Shown: one piece after another, positions 49,664 to 58,087 of the stretch
Numbering within the stretch: position 1 is the stretch's first letter
Layout: the number at the start of each line of letters is the position of its first letter
Source of the DNA: Vagococcus humatus
GTDB taxonomy: Bacteria > Bacillota > Bacilli > Lactobacillales > Vagococcaceae
Direction of reading: 5' to 3'
DNA: 64,000 nt
Assembly: GCF_003950325.1 (NCBI RefSeq)
Contig: NZ_PXZH01000007.1
Location: forward strand, 25,878-89,877
Position numbers and translations under genes: made by a program
Notes under the pieces: generated by a model
Databases searched by the model: none
Told to the model about the DNA's origin: nothing
What the model saw: only the letters and a program-made list of their open reading frames with translations

Positions 49664-50503
49664 ATGAAACCAATAATAACTCTTGAAGATATTTCATTTA
49701 AATATCAAGAAGACGCTGAAAAGTATGCGCTTAAAAACATTTCAGGTAGTATCTATCCAGGAGAGTGGATTGCTATCATTGGCCATAATGGTTCAGGTAA
49801 ATCTACCTTAGCTAAAATGATTAATGGCTTATTATTACCCCAAACAGGTCAAGTAAGTGTTAATCAATTGCCTGTGAATGAAGAAAATATTTGGAAAGTT
49901 CGCCAATCTGTTGGCATGGTTTTTCAAAATCCAGACAATCAATTTGTAGGATCCACTGTGGAAGATGATGTTGCTTTTGGTTTGGAAAATAGTGGGGTTC
50001 CTCGTGAGGAAATGGTAATTCGTGTGAATGATGCCCTAACCAAAGTTAGAATGAGTGACTTTAAAGAAAAAGAGCCGGCTCGTCTATCTGGGGGACAGAA
50101 ACAACGGGTGGCGATTGCTGGGGTAATAGCTATTAGTCCAGATGTTATTATTTTAGATGAAGCTACCAGTATGTTAGATCCAAAGGGACGTTTTGAAGTG
50201 ATAGACACAATTAAACAGCTAAAAGAAGAACGAAATTTAACAGTTATTTCTATCACCCATGATATTGATGAAGCAGCCAATGCTAATCGCCTTTTTGTGA
50301 TGAAACAAGGAGAATTAATCCATGTAGGCACACCGGAAGAAATTTTTTCATACGGAGAGCAGCTGGTAGAAATGGGATTGGATTTACCTTTTCCTGAAAA
50401 GTTAAAAATTGAATTAAATCAGTTGGGAATAGAAACTCCTAATCATTATTTAACTGAAGAAGGGATGGTTGAGTGGTTATGGACATCCAGTTTGAACAAG
50501 TAG
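49664..50503 (+). CDS. ecfA1: ECF transporter ATPase EcfA1
   Basis: 279 residues. Walker A GHNGSGKSTLAKM, Q-loop VFQNPDNQFVG, signature LSGGQKQRVAIAGVIA, Walker B VIILDEATSMLDP. With EcfA2 and EcfT it forms the shared energising module of energy-coupling-factor vitamin importers, used by separately encoded S components (biotin, folate, riboflavin and others). Overlaps ecfA2 by 25 bp. The rplQ-ecfA1-ecfA2-ecfT-truA order is conserved in Firmicutes. Confidence 0.96.
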   Translation: MKPIITLEDISFKYQEDAEKYALKNISGSIYPGEWIAIIGHNGSGKSTLAKMINGLLLPQTGQVSVNQLPVNEENIWKVRQSVGMVFQNPDNQFVGSTVEDDVAFGLENSGVPREEMVIRVNDALTKVRMSDFKEKEPARLSGGQKQRVAIAGVIAISPDVIILDEATSMLDPKGRFEVIDTIKQLKEERNLTVISITHDIDEAANANRLFVMKQGELIHVGTPEEIFSYGEQLVEMGLDLPFPEKLKIELNQLGIETPNHYLTEEGMVEWLWTSSLNK

Positions 50504-51348
50504 GCTACACCTATCAGCCGGACACTCCGTTTGCTTTTTGCGCGTTGAAGGATATTAATTTAACTATTAAAGAAGGCTCTTATACAGCGATTGTTGGCCA
50601 TACAGGTAGTGGAAAATCGACTTTGTTACAACATTTAAACGCCTTGATTAAACCAACTGCTGGAGTAGTTAAAATTGGTGACCGGTTAATCACAACCGAT
50701 ACTCCAAATAAAAATTTAAAAGAAGTTAGAAAAGAAGTCGGCATTGTGTTTCAATTTCCTGAAGCTCAGTTGTTTGAAGAAACGATTGAAAAAGACGTGG
50801 CTTTTGGTCCTAAAAACTTTGGGGTAGAAGGAGAAGAGCTGAAAAAGGTTGTGAGAGATTCTCTTCAAATGGTAGGTCTTGATGATAGTTATCTAGAGAG
50901 ATCTCCCTTTGAGCTGTCTGGTGGCCAAATGCGGAGAGTAGCCATTGCTGGCGTATTGGCAATGAAACCTTCTGTTTTAGTCTTAGATGAACCAACAGCT
51001 GGCTTAGATCCTAGAGGCCGTAAAGAAATGATGGGCATGTTTTATGACTTACATAAAGAACAGGGGATTACCATTGTTCTTGTCACCCATTTAATGGATG
51101 ATGTGGCAAACTTTGCAGATTATGTGATTGTCTTAGAGAAAGGACAAGTTATAAAGCAAGGTTTACCAAAACAGGTATTTACAGATACCCAGTGGTTAAC
51201 AACTCAGCAACTAGGAGTTCCTGCTGCAACGACATTTGCTCAACAATTAATGGCTCGAGGTTTTCAGTTTGACACGATTCCTCTGACCACTAAAGAATTA
51301 GCCCAAGAAATAGCGAAAATTCTTAGAAAGTCAGGTGAGCAAGTATGA
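50479..51348 (+). CDS. ecfA2: ECF transporter ATPase EcfA2
   Basis: 289 residues. Walker A GHTGSGKSTLLQ, VFQFPEAQLFEET, signature LSGGQMRRVAIAGVLA, Walker B LVLDEPTAGLDP. Heterodimer partner of EcfA1. ATG 50479 (MDIQFEQVGYTY) is used; a GTG 6 bp upstream is the alternative. Overlaps ecfT in ATGA. Confidence 0.95.
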   Translation: MDIQFEQVGYTYQPDTPFAFCALKDINLTIKEGSYTAIVGHTGSGKSTLLQHLNALIKPTAGVVKIGDRLITTDTPNKNLKEVRKEVGIVFQFPEAQLFEETIEKDVAFGPKNFGVEGEELKKVVRDSLQMVGLDDSYLERSPFELSGGQMRRVAIAGVLAMKPSVLVLDEPTAGLDPRGRKEMMGMFYDLHKEQGITIVLVTHLMDDVANFADYVIVLEKGQVIKQGLPKQVFTDTQWLTTQQLGVPAATTFAQQLMARGFQFDTIPLTTKELAQEIAKILRKSGEQV

Positions 51349-52142
51349 TGGATAAAATGATTTTTGGTCGTTACATTCCAGGTGACTCAGTTATCCATAA
51401 ATTAGATCCTCGGGTAAAATTATTAGCTAGCTTTTATTTTATAGGGATTATTTTTTTATGTAACAATTGGCAATCCTATACTTTAATGTTTCTTTTCACA
51501 CTACTGGCTTTATCCTTATCCAAAATCAAGCCTTCTTTTATCATTAATGGCTTAAAACCACTTTTTTGGTTAATTTTATTTACAGTGGTATTACAAATTT
51601 TATTTACTCGTGGTGGCGAGGTTTATTTTAAGTGGGGTATTCTAAGCGTAACGGAATTAGGCTTAATGAATGGTATTTTTATTTTTTGTCGGTTTGTTTT
51701 AATTATTTTAATTTCAACGTTACTGACCTTAACAACTCCTCCCTTATCTTTATCAGACGCTATTGAGTATTTGTTAAGACCGCTAGAAGTTGTTAAATTT
51801 CCAGCCCATGAAGTGTCATTGATGTTATCGATTGCCTTACGTTTTGTGCCAACATTAATGGATGAGACGGAAAAAATTATGAATGCACAGCGGGCTCGAG
51901 GAGTGGACTTTGGCGAGGGGAACATTATGGATAAGATGAAAAGTATTGTTCCGTTACTTATTCCTTTATTTGTCAGTAGTTTTAACCGAGCAGAAGATCT
52001 AGCCACTGCAATGGAAGCTAGAGGCTATAAAGGCGGAGAAGGAAGAACCAAGTACCGAGTATTAAAATGGCAGTCTAGAGATACGCTAACCGCTTTGGTA
52101 TTTGTAGTCTTGACTGTTATCCTTGTCTATGTGAGAAATTAA
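51345..52142 (+). CDS. ecfT: ECF transporter transmembrane protein EcfT
   Basis: 265 residues, about five to six membrane helices. The two Ala-Arg-Gly coupling motifs are in NAQRARGVDFGEG and AMEARGYKGGEGR, which contact the ATPases. Couples ATP hydrolysis to S-component toppling. ATG ATG start overlaps ecfA2 stop. Confidence 0.95.
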   Translation: MMDKMIFGRYIPGDSVIHKLDPRVKLLASFYFIGIIFLCNNWQSYTLMFLFTLLALSLSKIKPSFIINGLKPLFWLILFTVVLQILFTRGGEVYFKWGILSVTELGLMNGIFIFCRFVLIILISTLLTLTTPPLSLSDAIEYLLRPLEVVKFPAHEVSLMLSIALRFVPTLMDETEKIMNAQRARGVDFGEGNIMDKMKSIVPLLIPLFVSSFNRAEDLATAMEARGYKGGEGRTKYRVLKWQSRDTLTALVFVVLTVILVYVRN

Positions 52143-52150
52143 AATCAAGC

Positions 52151-52181
52151 AAACAGTAATGCTTAGCGTTACTGTTTTTTT
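52151..52181 (+). terminator. Hairpin terminator between ecfT and truA
   Basis: AAACAGTAA / TTACTGTTT with inner GC / GC, followed by T. It lies 9 bp after ecfT and 21 bp before truA, so truA expression needs readthrough or a promoter inside this region. Confidence 0.8.
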
Positions 52182-52201
52182 CTGAGTTAAGGAGGAAATT
52201 T

Positions 52202-52960
52202 ATGCCACGCTATAAAGCAGTAATTGCTTATGATGGAACTAATTATGTTGGCTTTCAAAGACAGGACAACGGTTTGTCAGTCCAGGAAGCAATTGAAACT
52301 ACGCTAAAAAAAATTACGCAACAAGAGATTATTATTTACGGATCTGGTAGAACTGATTCTGGAGTGCATGCAATGGGACAAGTTATACATTTTGACTTTC
52401 CTTATGAAAAAGATGAAGAAAAATTGCGTTTTGCTTTAGATACGCAAACGCCTAATGATATTGCGGTACGTTCTTTAGAGAAAGTGTCTGCTGACTTTCA
52501 TGCTCGCTATCAAGCTCACGAAAAAACCTATCATTACCGACTTAATATCGGCCGCCCTAGAAACCCGTTTAAACGGTTCTATGCTGCTTACTACCCATAT
52601 GAATTAGATGTGGAAAGAATGCAACAGGCAGCTAATTATTTACTTGGTACTCATGATTTTACAGGATGCTGCGCTTCAGGTAGTAGTGTAGAAGACAAAG
52701 TGCGGACTATTTATGAAGCCAGTGTAAAAAAAGTAAGCGATGATGAATTGTTATTTGTTTTTCGTGGTAATGGATTTTTATACAAAATGATTCGGATTTT
52801 AGTGGGAACGTTAATCAAGATAGGAAACGGTAGATTGCCTGTTGATCAGTTTCAGAAGATTATTGAAACAAAAGACAGACATCTAGCAGGACCTACTGCT
52901 CATCCTGAAGGGCTTTATTTAATGGAAGTTAACTATCATTGTGACGAAGAAACTTGTTGA
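52202..52960 (+). CDS. truA: tRNA pseudouridine(38-40) synthase
   Basis: 252 residues. Catalytic Asp in [15 protein letters not shown] near residue 57, further blocks NDIAVRSLE and [17 protein letters not shown]. Makes pseudouridine at positions 38-40 of tRNA anticodon arms. Its stop codon is part of the -35 box of the rplM promoter. Confidence 0.95.
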   Translation: MPRYKAVIAYDGTNYVGFQRQDNGLSVQEAIETTLKKITQQEIIIYGSGRTDSGVHAMGQVIHFDFPYEKDEEKLRFALDTQTPNDIAVRSLEKVSADFHARYQAHEKTYHYRLNIGRPRNPFKRFYAAYYPYELDVERMQQAANYLLGTHDFTGCCASGSSVEDKVRTIYEASVKKVSDDELLFVFRGNGFLYKMIRILVGTLIKIGNGRLPVDQFQKIIETKDRHLAGPTAHPEGLYLMEVNYHCDEETC

Positions 52961-52985
52961 CAATCTTCTTAAATAAAGGTAGTAT
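52957..52985 (+). promoter_or_regulatory. rplM-rpsI promoter
   Basis: Perfect TTGACA (52957-52962), 17-bp spacer, TAGTAT (52980-52985). The -35 overlaps the truA stop codon. Confidence 0.85.
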
Positions 52986-52989
52986 GTTA

Positions 52990-53073
52990 GGTGGTATTGT
53001 TTGCCCCACGATGAGCCCCGGAACCTTATTGTGTATTGTCAAACATTCATACTTGAAATTGGAGGAAAACAAC
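52990..53073 (+). promoter_or_regulatory. L13 leader RNA
   Basis: About 80 nt of leader with blocks GTTTGCCCCACGATGAGCCC and GGAACCTT that look like the Firmicutes L13 leader known from Rfam. This motif is thought to mediate autoregulation by L13. Assigned by resemblance and place, no covariance search done. Confidence 0.55.
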
Positions 53074-53517
53074 GTGCGTACAACATATATGGCCAAAGAT
53101 GGCGAATTAGAACGTAAATGGTACGTAGTAGACGCTACAGATGTTCCTTTAGGACGTCTTTCAACAGTAGTAGCTTCTATTCTACGTGGAAAAAATAAAC
53201 CAACATTCACACCTCATGTGGATACTGGCGACTTTGTAATTGTTATTAATGCAGATAAAGTTAAATTAACAGGTAAAAAAGCAAGTGACAAAATGTATCA
53301 TCATCACACTGGATTTACTGGCGGACTTAAATCAGTTTCTGCTGGTGAATTACGTGAAAAAAATTCTCGTCGTTTGATCGAAACTGCTGTGAAAGGTATG
53401 CTTCCTAAAAATACTTTAGGACGTAAACAAGGATCTAAATTATTTGTTTACGGTGGTAGCGAACATATGCACCAAGCACAACAACCAGAAGTATTAGACA
53501 TTACGAACTTAATTTAA
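53074..53517 (+). CDS. rplM: 50S ribosomal protein L13
   Basis: 147 residues. GTG start ([20 protein letters not shown]) after [35 protein letters not shown] and [12 protein letters not shown] are diagnostic. An upstream in-frame extension runs through the leader and is not used. Cotranscribed with rpsI. Confidence 0.97.
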   Translation: MRTTYMAKDGELERKWYVVDATDVPLGRLSTVVASILRGKNKPTFTPHVDTGDFVIVINADKVKLTGKKASDKMYHHHTGFTGGLKSVSAGELREKNSRRLIETAVKGMLPKNTLGRKQGSKLFVYGGSEHMHQAQQPEVLDITNLI

Positions 53518-53530
53518 GGAGGGAATTTCA

Positions 53531-53923
53531 TTGGCTAACTTACAATATATCGGCACAGGCCGTCGTAAAAGATCTGTAGCTCGTGTACGTTTAGTACCAG
53601 GTACAGGCAAAATTATTATGAATAATAAATCAATCGAAGAATATATCCCACATGCTGACTTACGTCAAGTCATCAACCAACCTTTCGTTGCTACTTCAAC
53701 TGAAGGTGCTTATGATGTCTTTGTAAACGTAAATGGTGGTGGATATGCAGGACAAGCAGGAGCAACTCGTCATGGTATCGCTCGTGCACTATTAACAGTA
53801 GATCCTGACTTCCGTAGCGCATTAAAATCTAAAGGTTTACTTACTCGTGACTCACGTATGGTTGAACGTAAGAAACCAGGTCTTAAAAAAGCTCGTAAAG
53901 CTTCACAATTCTCAAAACGTTAA
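53531..53923 (+). CDS. rpsI: 30S ribosomal protein S9
   Basis: 130 residues, TTG start ([19 protein letters not shown]) after AAGGAGGGAATTTCA. Ends [17 protein letters not shown], the tail that reaches the P-site tRNA. rpsI 3' ends are known integration sites of mobile elements, and here an integrase remnant follows at once. Confidence 0.98.
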   Translation: MANLQYIGTGRRKRSVARVRLVPGTGKIIMNNKSIEEYIPHADLRQVINQPFVATSTEGAYDVFVNVNGGGYAGQAGATRHGIARALLTVDPDFRSALKSKGLLTRDSRMVERKKPGLKKARKASQFSKR

Positions 53924-53947
53924 TTCGTTTTTATACAGAATTCAAAC

Positions 53948-53984
53948 AGACACTTTCCAATTATTTGGAAGGTGTCTTTTTTTC
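53948..53984. terminator. Terminator after rpsI
   Basis: AGACACTTTCCAA / TTGGAAGGTGTCT with seven T. The same bases encode the last codons of the convergent integrase remnant, so it also ends that reading frame. Confidence 0.88.
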
Positions 53985-54092
53985 TGGCATTAATTGCAGA
54001 TAATAATTCTGAGTTGTTTGAATATTAATATGTCCAAGTCTTTGAGAGACACAAGCTATATAGATTTCTTGAGAAAAAAGGAAGATCATTTC
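53961..54092 (-). pseudogene. Tyrosine recombinase (integrase), C-terminal remnant
   Basis: On the minus strand an open frame of 43 residues ends at TAA 53963-53961. It reads ...VSQRLGHINIQTTQNYYLQL and ends in MPEKKTPSK: the box with Arg-Leu-Gly-His followed by T-T-x-x-Y, where the Tyr is the nucleophile of phage-type integrases, and a LMPEKK tail like theirs. Upstream a TGA (54095-54093) and lost frame break the gene, and no N-terminal or core domain is left. It is the trace of an element integrated behind rpsI. The call is from motif reading only. Confidence 0.65.
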
Positions 54093-54215
54093 TCATGGTC
54101 TTTTTATTTCGAGGTAGACCAGCTGAGATTCACAATCTTGGTGTCTAAAATCCTTGATAAGTCTACAACTGGTTCTAACATTAAATTATATTAACCGATC
54201 TGTTAAATAAATATT

Positions 54216-55091
54216 TTATTTTTTTAGATATATTTTTTCTAAATTACTTAAAAGATCTTCCATTTCATCTGATTTATCTGTATAATTTAAAAATTTTAGA
54301 GTAGATATAGTATATTCTAATTCTTTAACTACTTTTGTATTTGATTTGATAAAAAATTCATAACAATTTAAAGCAAATTTACACTGAAATTTACATAAAA
54401 AATCATCATATAAGCATTCATAATAGATTGTTTCAAGCTCTTTTATAATCAATGATAGATTAATTTCCCTTTTATTTTCTAATGTATCAAAAAGAAAATT
54501 GGTTAATAAATTAGTCATCATTAATTTGTAAGTTTTATATTTAGAATATTTCTTTAATTGTTTTAAACATTTTGGTAGTAAGTACATATTAGCTTCATCT
54601 TCAAAAATATGAAAACAAGCTGTGTAATCATTTATTTCAGAAATATACCATGTATTTCTATTAAAAAGATAATCTTTAACAAAGTTAACTTCGTTGTAAT
54701 ATTTATTACTATCTATATGTTGTCCGGTTAAATCAAAATATAAAATATGAGCTAGACATTTTAAAAACATGTAGCGTTCATCTGGTGGAAATATGTTTGT
54801 CGTATAAATATTTTTTAAACTTCTACTATTTTTGTTGTTATAAGCTATGCTAATTTTATACCTCATATTTTCTTTAGAATAAAATGAATAATTGTTAAAA
54901 ATATACGTAAATTCTTCAATAGACATATCTAATCTATCGAGAATATTAAAAAAAAGAATGGTATTAGGAGTATTTTCTCCTATCTCTATTTTTCTACCAT
55001 ATTGTCTAGAAACAAGATCTTGATAAAGAGATTTTTGAAATATTCCTTTGTCTTCTCTTATTTTTTTGATTTCTTTTCCAAATTTTTCCAT
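54216..55091 (-). CDS. Rgg/GadR/MutR-family transcriptional regulator
   Basis: 291 residues. N-terminal HTH (about residues 5-60) with the Rgg pattern of S-R-Q-Y-G-R-K-I-E-x-G-E and DRLDMSIEEFTYIF, followed by a helical, TPR-like C-terminal domain for peptide binding. Rgg proteins are cytoplasmic receptors of short peptide pheromones in streptococci and relatives and often control neighbouring peptide or radical SAM gene clusters. It diverges from the MFS gene with 121 bp between. Extremely AT-rich, unlike the core genes. No short hydrophobic pheromone gene with a proper start site was found next to it. Confidence 0.82.
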   Translation of the reverse strand: MEKFGKEIKKIREDKGIFQKSLYQDLVSRQYGRKIEIGENTPNTILFFNILDRLDMSIEEFTYIFNNYSFYSKENMRYKISIAYNNKNSRSLKNIYTTNIFPPDERYMFLKCLAHILYFDLTGQHIDSNKYYNEVNFVKDYLFNRNTWYISEINDYTACFHIFEDEANMYLLPKCLKQLKKYSKYKTYKLMMTNLLTNFLFDTLENKREINLSLIIKELETIYYECLYDDFLCKFQCKFALNCYEFFIKSNTKVVKELEYTISTLKFLNYTDKSDEMEDLLSNLEKIYLKK

Positions 55092-55212
55092 AAAGAATCT
55101 ATCCCTTTCATATTATAATCGTTATGCATGGAACCTTTTGTTTCCTTATATTTTAACACACTAATATTATGTTATCTTAAGGTTAATAAAATAATTACGA
55201 GAGGTGGTTTTT
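55092..55212. promoter_or_regulatory. Divergent promoter region between rgg-type gene and MFS gene
   Basis: Contains TATTATAAT (55111-55119), which reads as a TATAAT on both strands, and an inverted repeat GGAAC / GTTTCC (55130-55145) that could be a regulator site. -35 boxes are weak on both sides, as for activator-dependent promoters. GAGAGGTGG (55200-55207) is the ribosome binding site of the MFS gene. Confidence 0.45.
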
Positions 55213-56448
55213 ATGATTGATGTTCTTAAAAATCAAAAATATAGGGTTTTTTTGATTACTGATTTTCTTTCTATTATCGGTGACGGACTGTTTTATATTG
55301 CGTTAATGACTTTTGCAACTTCAATTTCAAAAAATGGCTATGCGATATCTTTAGTTTCTATATCTGAAACTTTACCTTTACTTTTTACTTTCTTTACAGG
55401 TTTATTAGCCGACTCATCAACTAATAGATATAAAGATTTGAAGAATATTTATTTTATTAAAACTCTCATATACTTAGTTGTAGCATTAATATTAGGTTTT
55501 TCGTCTTCACTAATTGCTTTAATTGTGATCTGTATTTTAAACTTTATTTCTGATTGCTTAGGAAGAATTTCCATAGGAATATGTTCTATTGCTCCTCAAA
55601 TGATTTTTAAACAGGAACAATGGGAAGATAGTTCTGCGCTTTATTCCACAAATCAACAAATAGCACAAATAATATCACAATCAATTGGAGGTGCTTTAGT
55701 TTTATATTTTACTTTTAAAAATATTGCTTTTATCAATACAGGAATATTTTTGTTAGTTTTTTTTATTTTTATTTTTAATAAAAATGTTATTTTGAATGTT
55801 TATAAAACATATACAAAAGATTCTTCGAAGCAAGGTAATAAAAATGTAAAACAAGAACTAACAGATTTTTTCAAATTAAAAAATAATAAATCTTATTTTG
55901 AACTATTCCAATCACTTTTATCAATAACTATAATTAACTCTGTATTATCTACAATACCATCTATCTTAAGTATAGCTTTTATTAATTTTAATACTTCATT
56001 TAATTATTCTATATTTTTAACATTTTTACTCTCGGGTAATACAATAAGTACAATACTAGGCTCTACTGTAGGTATAAAAATTACTAAGAATAAAAATTTA
56101 AATCGTTATATCCTATACGCTAATTTAGTTTCTATAATGTTCTTTATTAGTATTTCTATTAATAAAATTATTTTATCTCTTATTATGTCATGGATACTAT
56201 ACTTTATTATTGGCATCGTCAATCCTAAACTTAATACCCTTTTTCGTAAAACTATTCCCATCGAAGAATATGCTAAAATCACAGGCGCATTTGGAAGTTT
56301 TATGAGTATTGGAAGTGTATTAGGTTCAATTATTTATAATTTATCTGCTTCAAAAAATATTTTTGTATTTACAACCTCTATGACAATTATCTTAACTGTT
56401 TATTTTATTTACACAGTTTTAGGAAAAAAGGAAAAAAGGAAAGAATAG
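55213..56448 (+). CDS. MFS transporter (12 TM), probable peptide/product exporter of the RiPP locus
   Basis: 411 residues, about twelve membrane helices, Lys/Asn-rich loops. DFLSIIGDGLFYIALM in helix 1 and TGLLADSSTNRYK after helix 2 correspond to MFS motifs; overall of the MFS_3/enterobactin-exporter kind. ATG 55213 after GAGAGGTGG. It is divergent from the Rgg gene and precedes the peptide gene, so export of the mature peptide (or immunity) is an inference. Very low GC, like the whole island. Confidence 0.75.
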   Translation: MIDVLKNQKYRVFLITDFLSIIGDGLFYIALMTFATSISKNGYAISLVSISETLPLLFTFFTGLLADSSTNRYKDLKNIYFIKTLIYLVVALILGFSSSLIALIVICILNFISDCLGRISIGICSIAPQMIFKQEQWEDSSALYSTNQQIAQIISQSIGGALVLYFTFKNIAFINTGIFLLVFFIFIFNKNVILNVYKTYTKDSSKQGNKNVKQELTDFFKLKNNKSYFELFQSLLSITIINSVLSTIPSILSIAFINFNTSFNYSIFLTFLLSGNTISTILGSTVGIKITKNKNLNRYILYANLVSIMFFISISINKIILSLIMSWILYFIIGIVNPKLNTLFRKTIPIEEYAKITGAFGSFMSIGSVLGSIIYNLSASKNIFVFTTSMTIILTVYFIYTVLGKKEKRKE

Positions 56449-56460
56449 TTTCCTTTTTTT
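56432..56460 (+). terminator. Terminator at the end of the MFS gene
   Basis: AAAAAAGGAAA / TTTCCTTTTTT spanning the stop codon, followed by T-rich sequence. The peptide gene therefore probably has its own promoter in 56461-56500, though no clear boxes are seen. Confidence 0.65.
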
Positions 56461-56513
56461 CTTTTTTTCTTATTAATTTAAACTTATATGTATATTACAA
56501 GGAGGTGAAAAAA

Positions 56514-56591
56514 ATGATTTTCGAAGAAAATGAGAATGCTGTTCAGCATCAATTAGAAGCAAATCGTTGTACTATTAATGCTATTTGTTAA
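56514..56591 (+). CDS. 25-residue RiPP precursor peptide with C-terminal NxxC motif
   Basis: ATG 56514, stop TAA 56589-56591. A perfect AAGGAGGTG lies 6 nt upstream, the strongest site in the island. The peptide has an acidic N-terminal leader-like part (MIFEENENAVQHQLE) and a C-terminal EANRCTINAIC with two Cys and the motif Asn-Ala-Ile-Cys at the very end. It sits between an MFS exporter and a radical SAM gene and is followed by a terminator that would favour precursor over enzyme mRNA. Known NxxC-type streptococcal and enterococcal RiPPs have Cys-to-Asn thioether links made by a radical SAM enzyme; this peptide fits that pattern. Function is inferred. Confidence 0.72.
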   Translation: MIFEENENAVQHQLEANRCTINAIC

Positions 56592-56596
56592 AAAAT

Positions 56597-56648
56597 TAAA
56601 AAAATCGTGGGGAATCATTTTTAAGAAAGGCTCCTTGCGATTTTTTTA
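56597..56648 (+). terminator. Terminator between precursor and radical SAM gene
   Basis: AAAAAAATCGTGGGGA pairs with TCCTTGCGATTTTTTT (with three G-U pairs), then T. Six bases after the peptide stop. Such partial terminators between precursor and maturase are common in RiPP operons. Confidence 0.8.
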
Positions 56649-56704
56649 ATATTATATTTAGTTTAACAAAATTATTTTTTAGAGAGAAAGGACTGTTCTT
56701 AATC

Positions 56705-57079
56705 ATGAAACTCCATAATAATGTAATTGTTACTACAGACTATGAGGATCTTAATCACCTTCTTTTTAATTCTGAAACAGGTACTTCTCTTAAAGTATCT
56801 AAAAACACTTTCACAGATTTAAACGATTTTTTAGATCATCCTGAATCTAAATCTTTTTTACTAGATAAGTATTTTACTACTGAAAATCGATTTAATTATT
56901 TAAAAAAATATCATTCTGATGCTTCTAAAAATATGCGATTAATTTTATTAGTTCATGAAAACTGTAATTTTAGATGTACCTATTGTTATGAAACTTTTGA
57001 AAAAAATAAAATGGATTTAAAAACAGTAAATGGCATTATAAATTTTATAAAAAAAGAAATTAAAAACCCGAAGTGCTAG
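56705..57079 (+). pseudogene. Radical SAM RiPP maturase, truncated by IS insertion
   Basis: First 120 codons of a radical SAM enzyme. The cluster motif is CNFRCTYCYE with Cys87, Cys91 and Cys94, placed behind an about 80-residue N-terminal region as in RiPP-modifying radical SAM/SPASM proteins. At base 57066 the frame enters an IS982-type element and stops four codons later (TAG 57077-57079). The family has about 400 or more residues, so the catalytic barrel and any auxiliary-cluster domain are lost, and they are not found beyond the element. The cluster is thus probably inactive in this strain. Confidence 0.85.
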
Positions 57080-58087
57080 TTAAATTTAAAAGTAGAAAAT
57101 AAAAAAACTTTGCGTAAAATTAACTCAAAACTACTACGAAATGAGTGCTAATTTCATGCAAAGCCAATTACAGAATACAAAAATATCTTTAGATTATCAA
57201 GAATCTTTTTCTAAAATCTCAAAAATCGTTTTGCCTTTATATAATGAGTACGTTCCTATAGAAATAAAAAATAGAAGGAATATAAATCAACAAATACAAC
57301 CGGATTACGTGATTATTTCTGCTGTCATTTGGGCAACTATGCAGGGGTTTTCAACTCAAATAGCTCAGTATAAGGCTATCTGTTCTATTTTATTCCCAAA
57401 TACATTTCCAGAACGCTCTAGATACTATCGTATCTGTGGTTTATTAGTAAATGTGATTAAGATTATTCGCGTTAAATATGTAAAATCTTTGCACGATAAT
57501 AGTCCTTTTTCAATCTTAGATAGTATGCCAATCCCATTGTGTACGCCTATTAGAAATAATCGAGCTAAATTATTTAAAGAAGTTGCCAATATAGGATTTA
57601 ATGCTACAAAAAATAGTCATTTTTATGGATTAAAACTTAGTCTACTAATTGACCATAAAGGTTTTCCGAAAGCTTATTCAGTCACATCTGCTTCAACACA
57701 TGATATTCATATGGCATCTGAAGTGGTAGAGCAAGCTCCTACGCCACAAGTCCTAGCTGATAAAGGGTATGTCAGTAAAAAACTAAAAGATAAATTGGCA
57801 GAAAGTAATATTAACTTTTGGACACCTAGAAAGAAAAATTCTAAGCAGCCAAAGGTTGCAGAAGATAAGCTATTAGGTAAGCTTAGAAAACAAATCGAAA
57901 CAGTTTTTTCTAGCTTGATAAAATTATCAGGTAATGGTTTTAGGAGTCGTTCTTTATTAGGATTTGAAGCTAAGCTAGAGATAATTTTACTAACCTACAC
58001 TCTCTTATTAGCAGAAGCTCAAAAAATAATACCTGGAACATTAAAATATTCTTTGGGATACTTCTAAATTTAACTAGCACTTCGGGT
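57066..58087 (+). mobile_element. IS982-family insertion sequence (1022 bp)
   Basis: Terminal inverted repeats start ACCCGAAGTGCTAG and run 26 bp with one mismatch (left 57066-57091; right 58062-58087, read on the minus strand). ACCC ends, about 1 kb length and a single DDE transposase gene fit the IS982 family. Both ends and the gene are intact, so the insertion looks recent. Flanks are TAAAA on the left and ATATT on the right: no clear target duplication, which suggests a deletion or rearrangement on one side. Confidence 0.9.
57141..58067 (+). CDS. IS982-family transposase
   Basis: 308 residues. Candidate catalytic triad Asp127 (ILDSMPIPLC), Asp207 (VLADKGYVSKKL) and Glu253 (KQIETVFSSL), typical of the family DDE domain. 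It fills almost all of the element. The start is not certain: ATG 57141 and 57156 both lack a good ribosome binding site, which is common for transposases. Confidence 0.92.
   Translation: MSANFMQSQLQNTKISLDYQESFSKISKIVLPLYNEYVPIEIKNRRNINQQIQPDYVIISAVIWATMQGFSTQIAQYKAICSILFPNTFPERSRYYRICGLLVNVIKIIRVKYVKSLHDNSPFSILDSMPIPLCTPIRNNRAKLFKEVANIGFNATKNSHFYGLKLSLLIDHKGFPKAYSVTSASTHDIHMASEVVEQAPTPQVLADKGYVSKKLKDKLAESNINFWTPRKKNSKQPKVAEDKLLGKLRKQIETVFSSLIKLSGNGFRSRSLLGFEAKLEIILLTYTLLLAEAQKIIPGTLKYSLGYF

Noticed and set aside
53994..54194. Plus-strand ORF of 66 codons behind rpsI
   Set aside because: It is the complement of the integrase remnant, lacks a ribosome binding site, and shows no protein-like features.
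55127..55216. 30-codon ORF from ATG 55127 in the rgg-MFS gap as a pheromone candidate
   Set aside because: No ribosome binding site, overlaps the MFS start, and lacks the typical Lys-rich start plus hydrophobic tail of SHP peptides.
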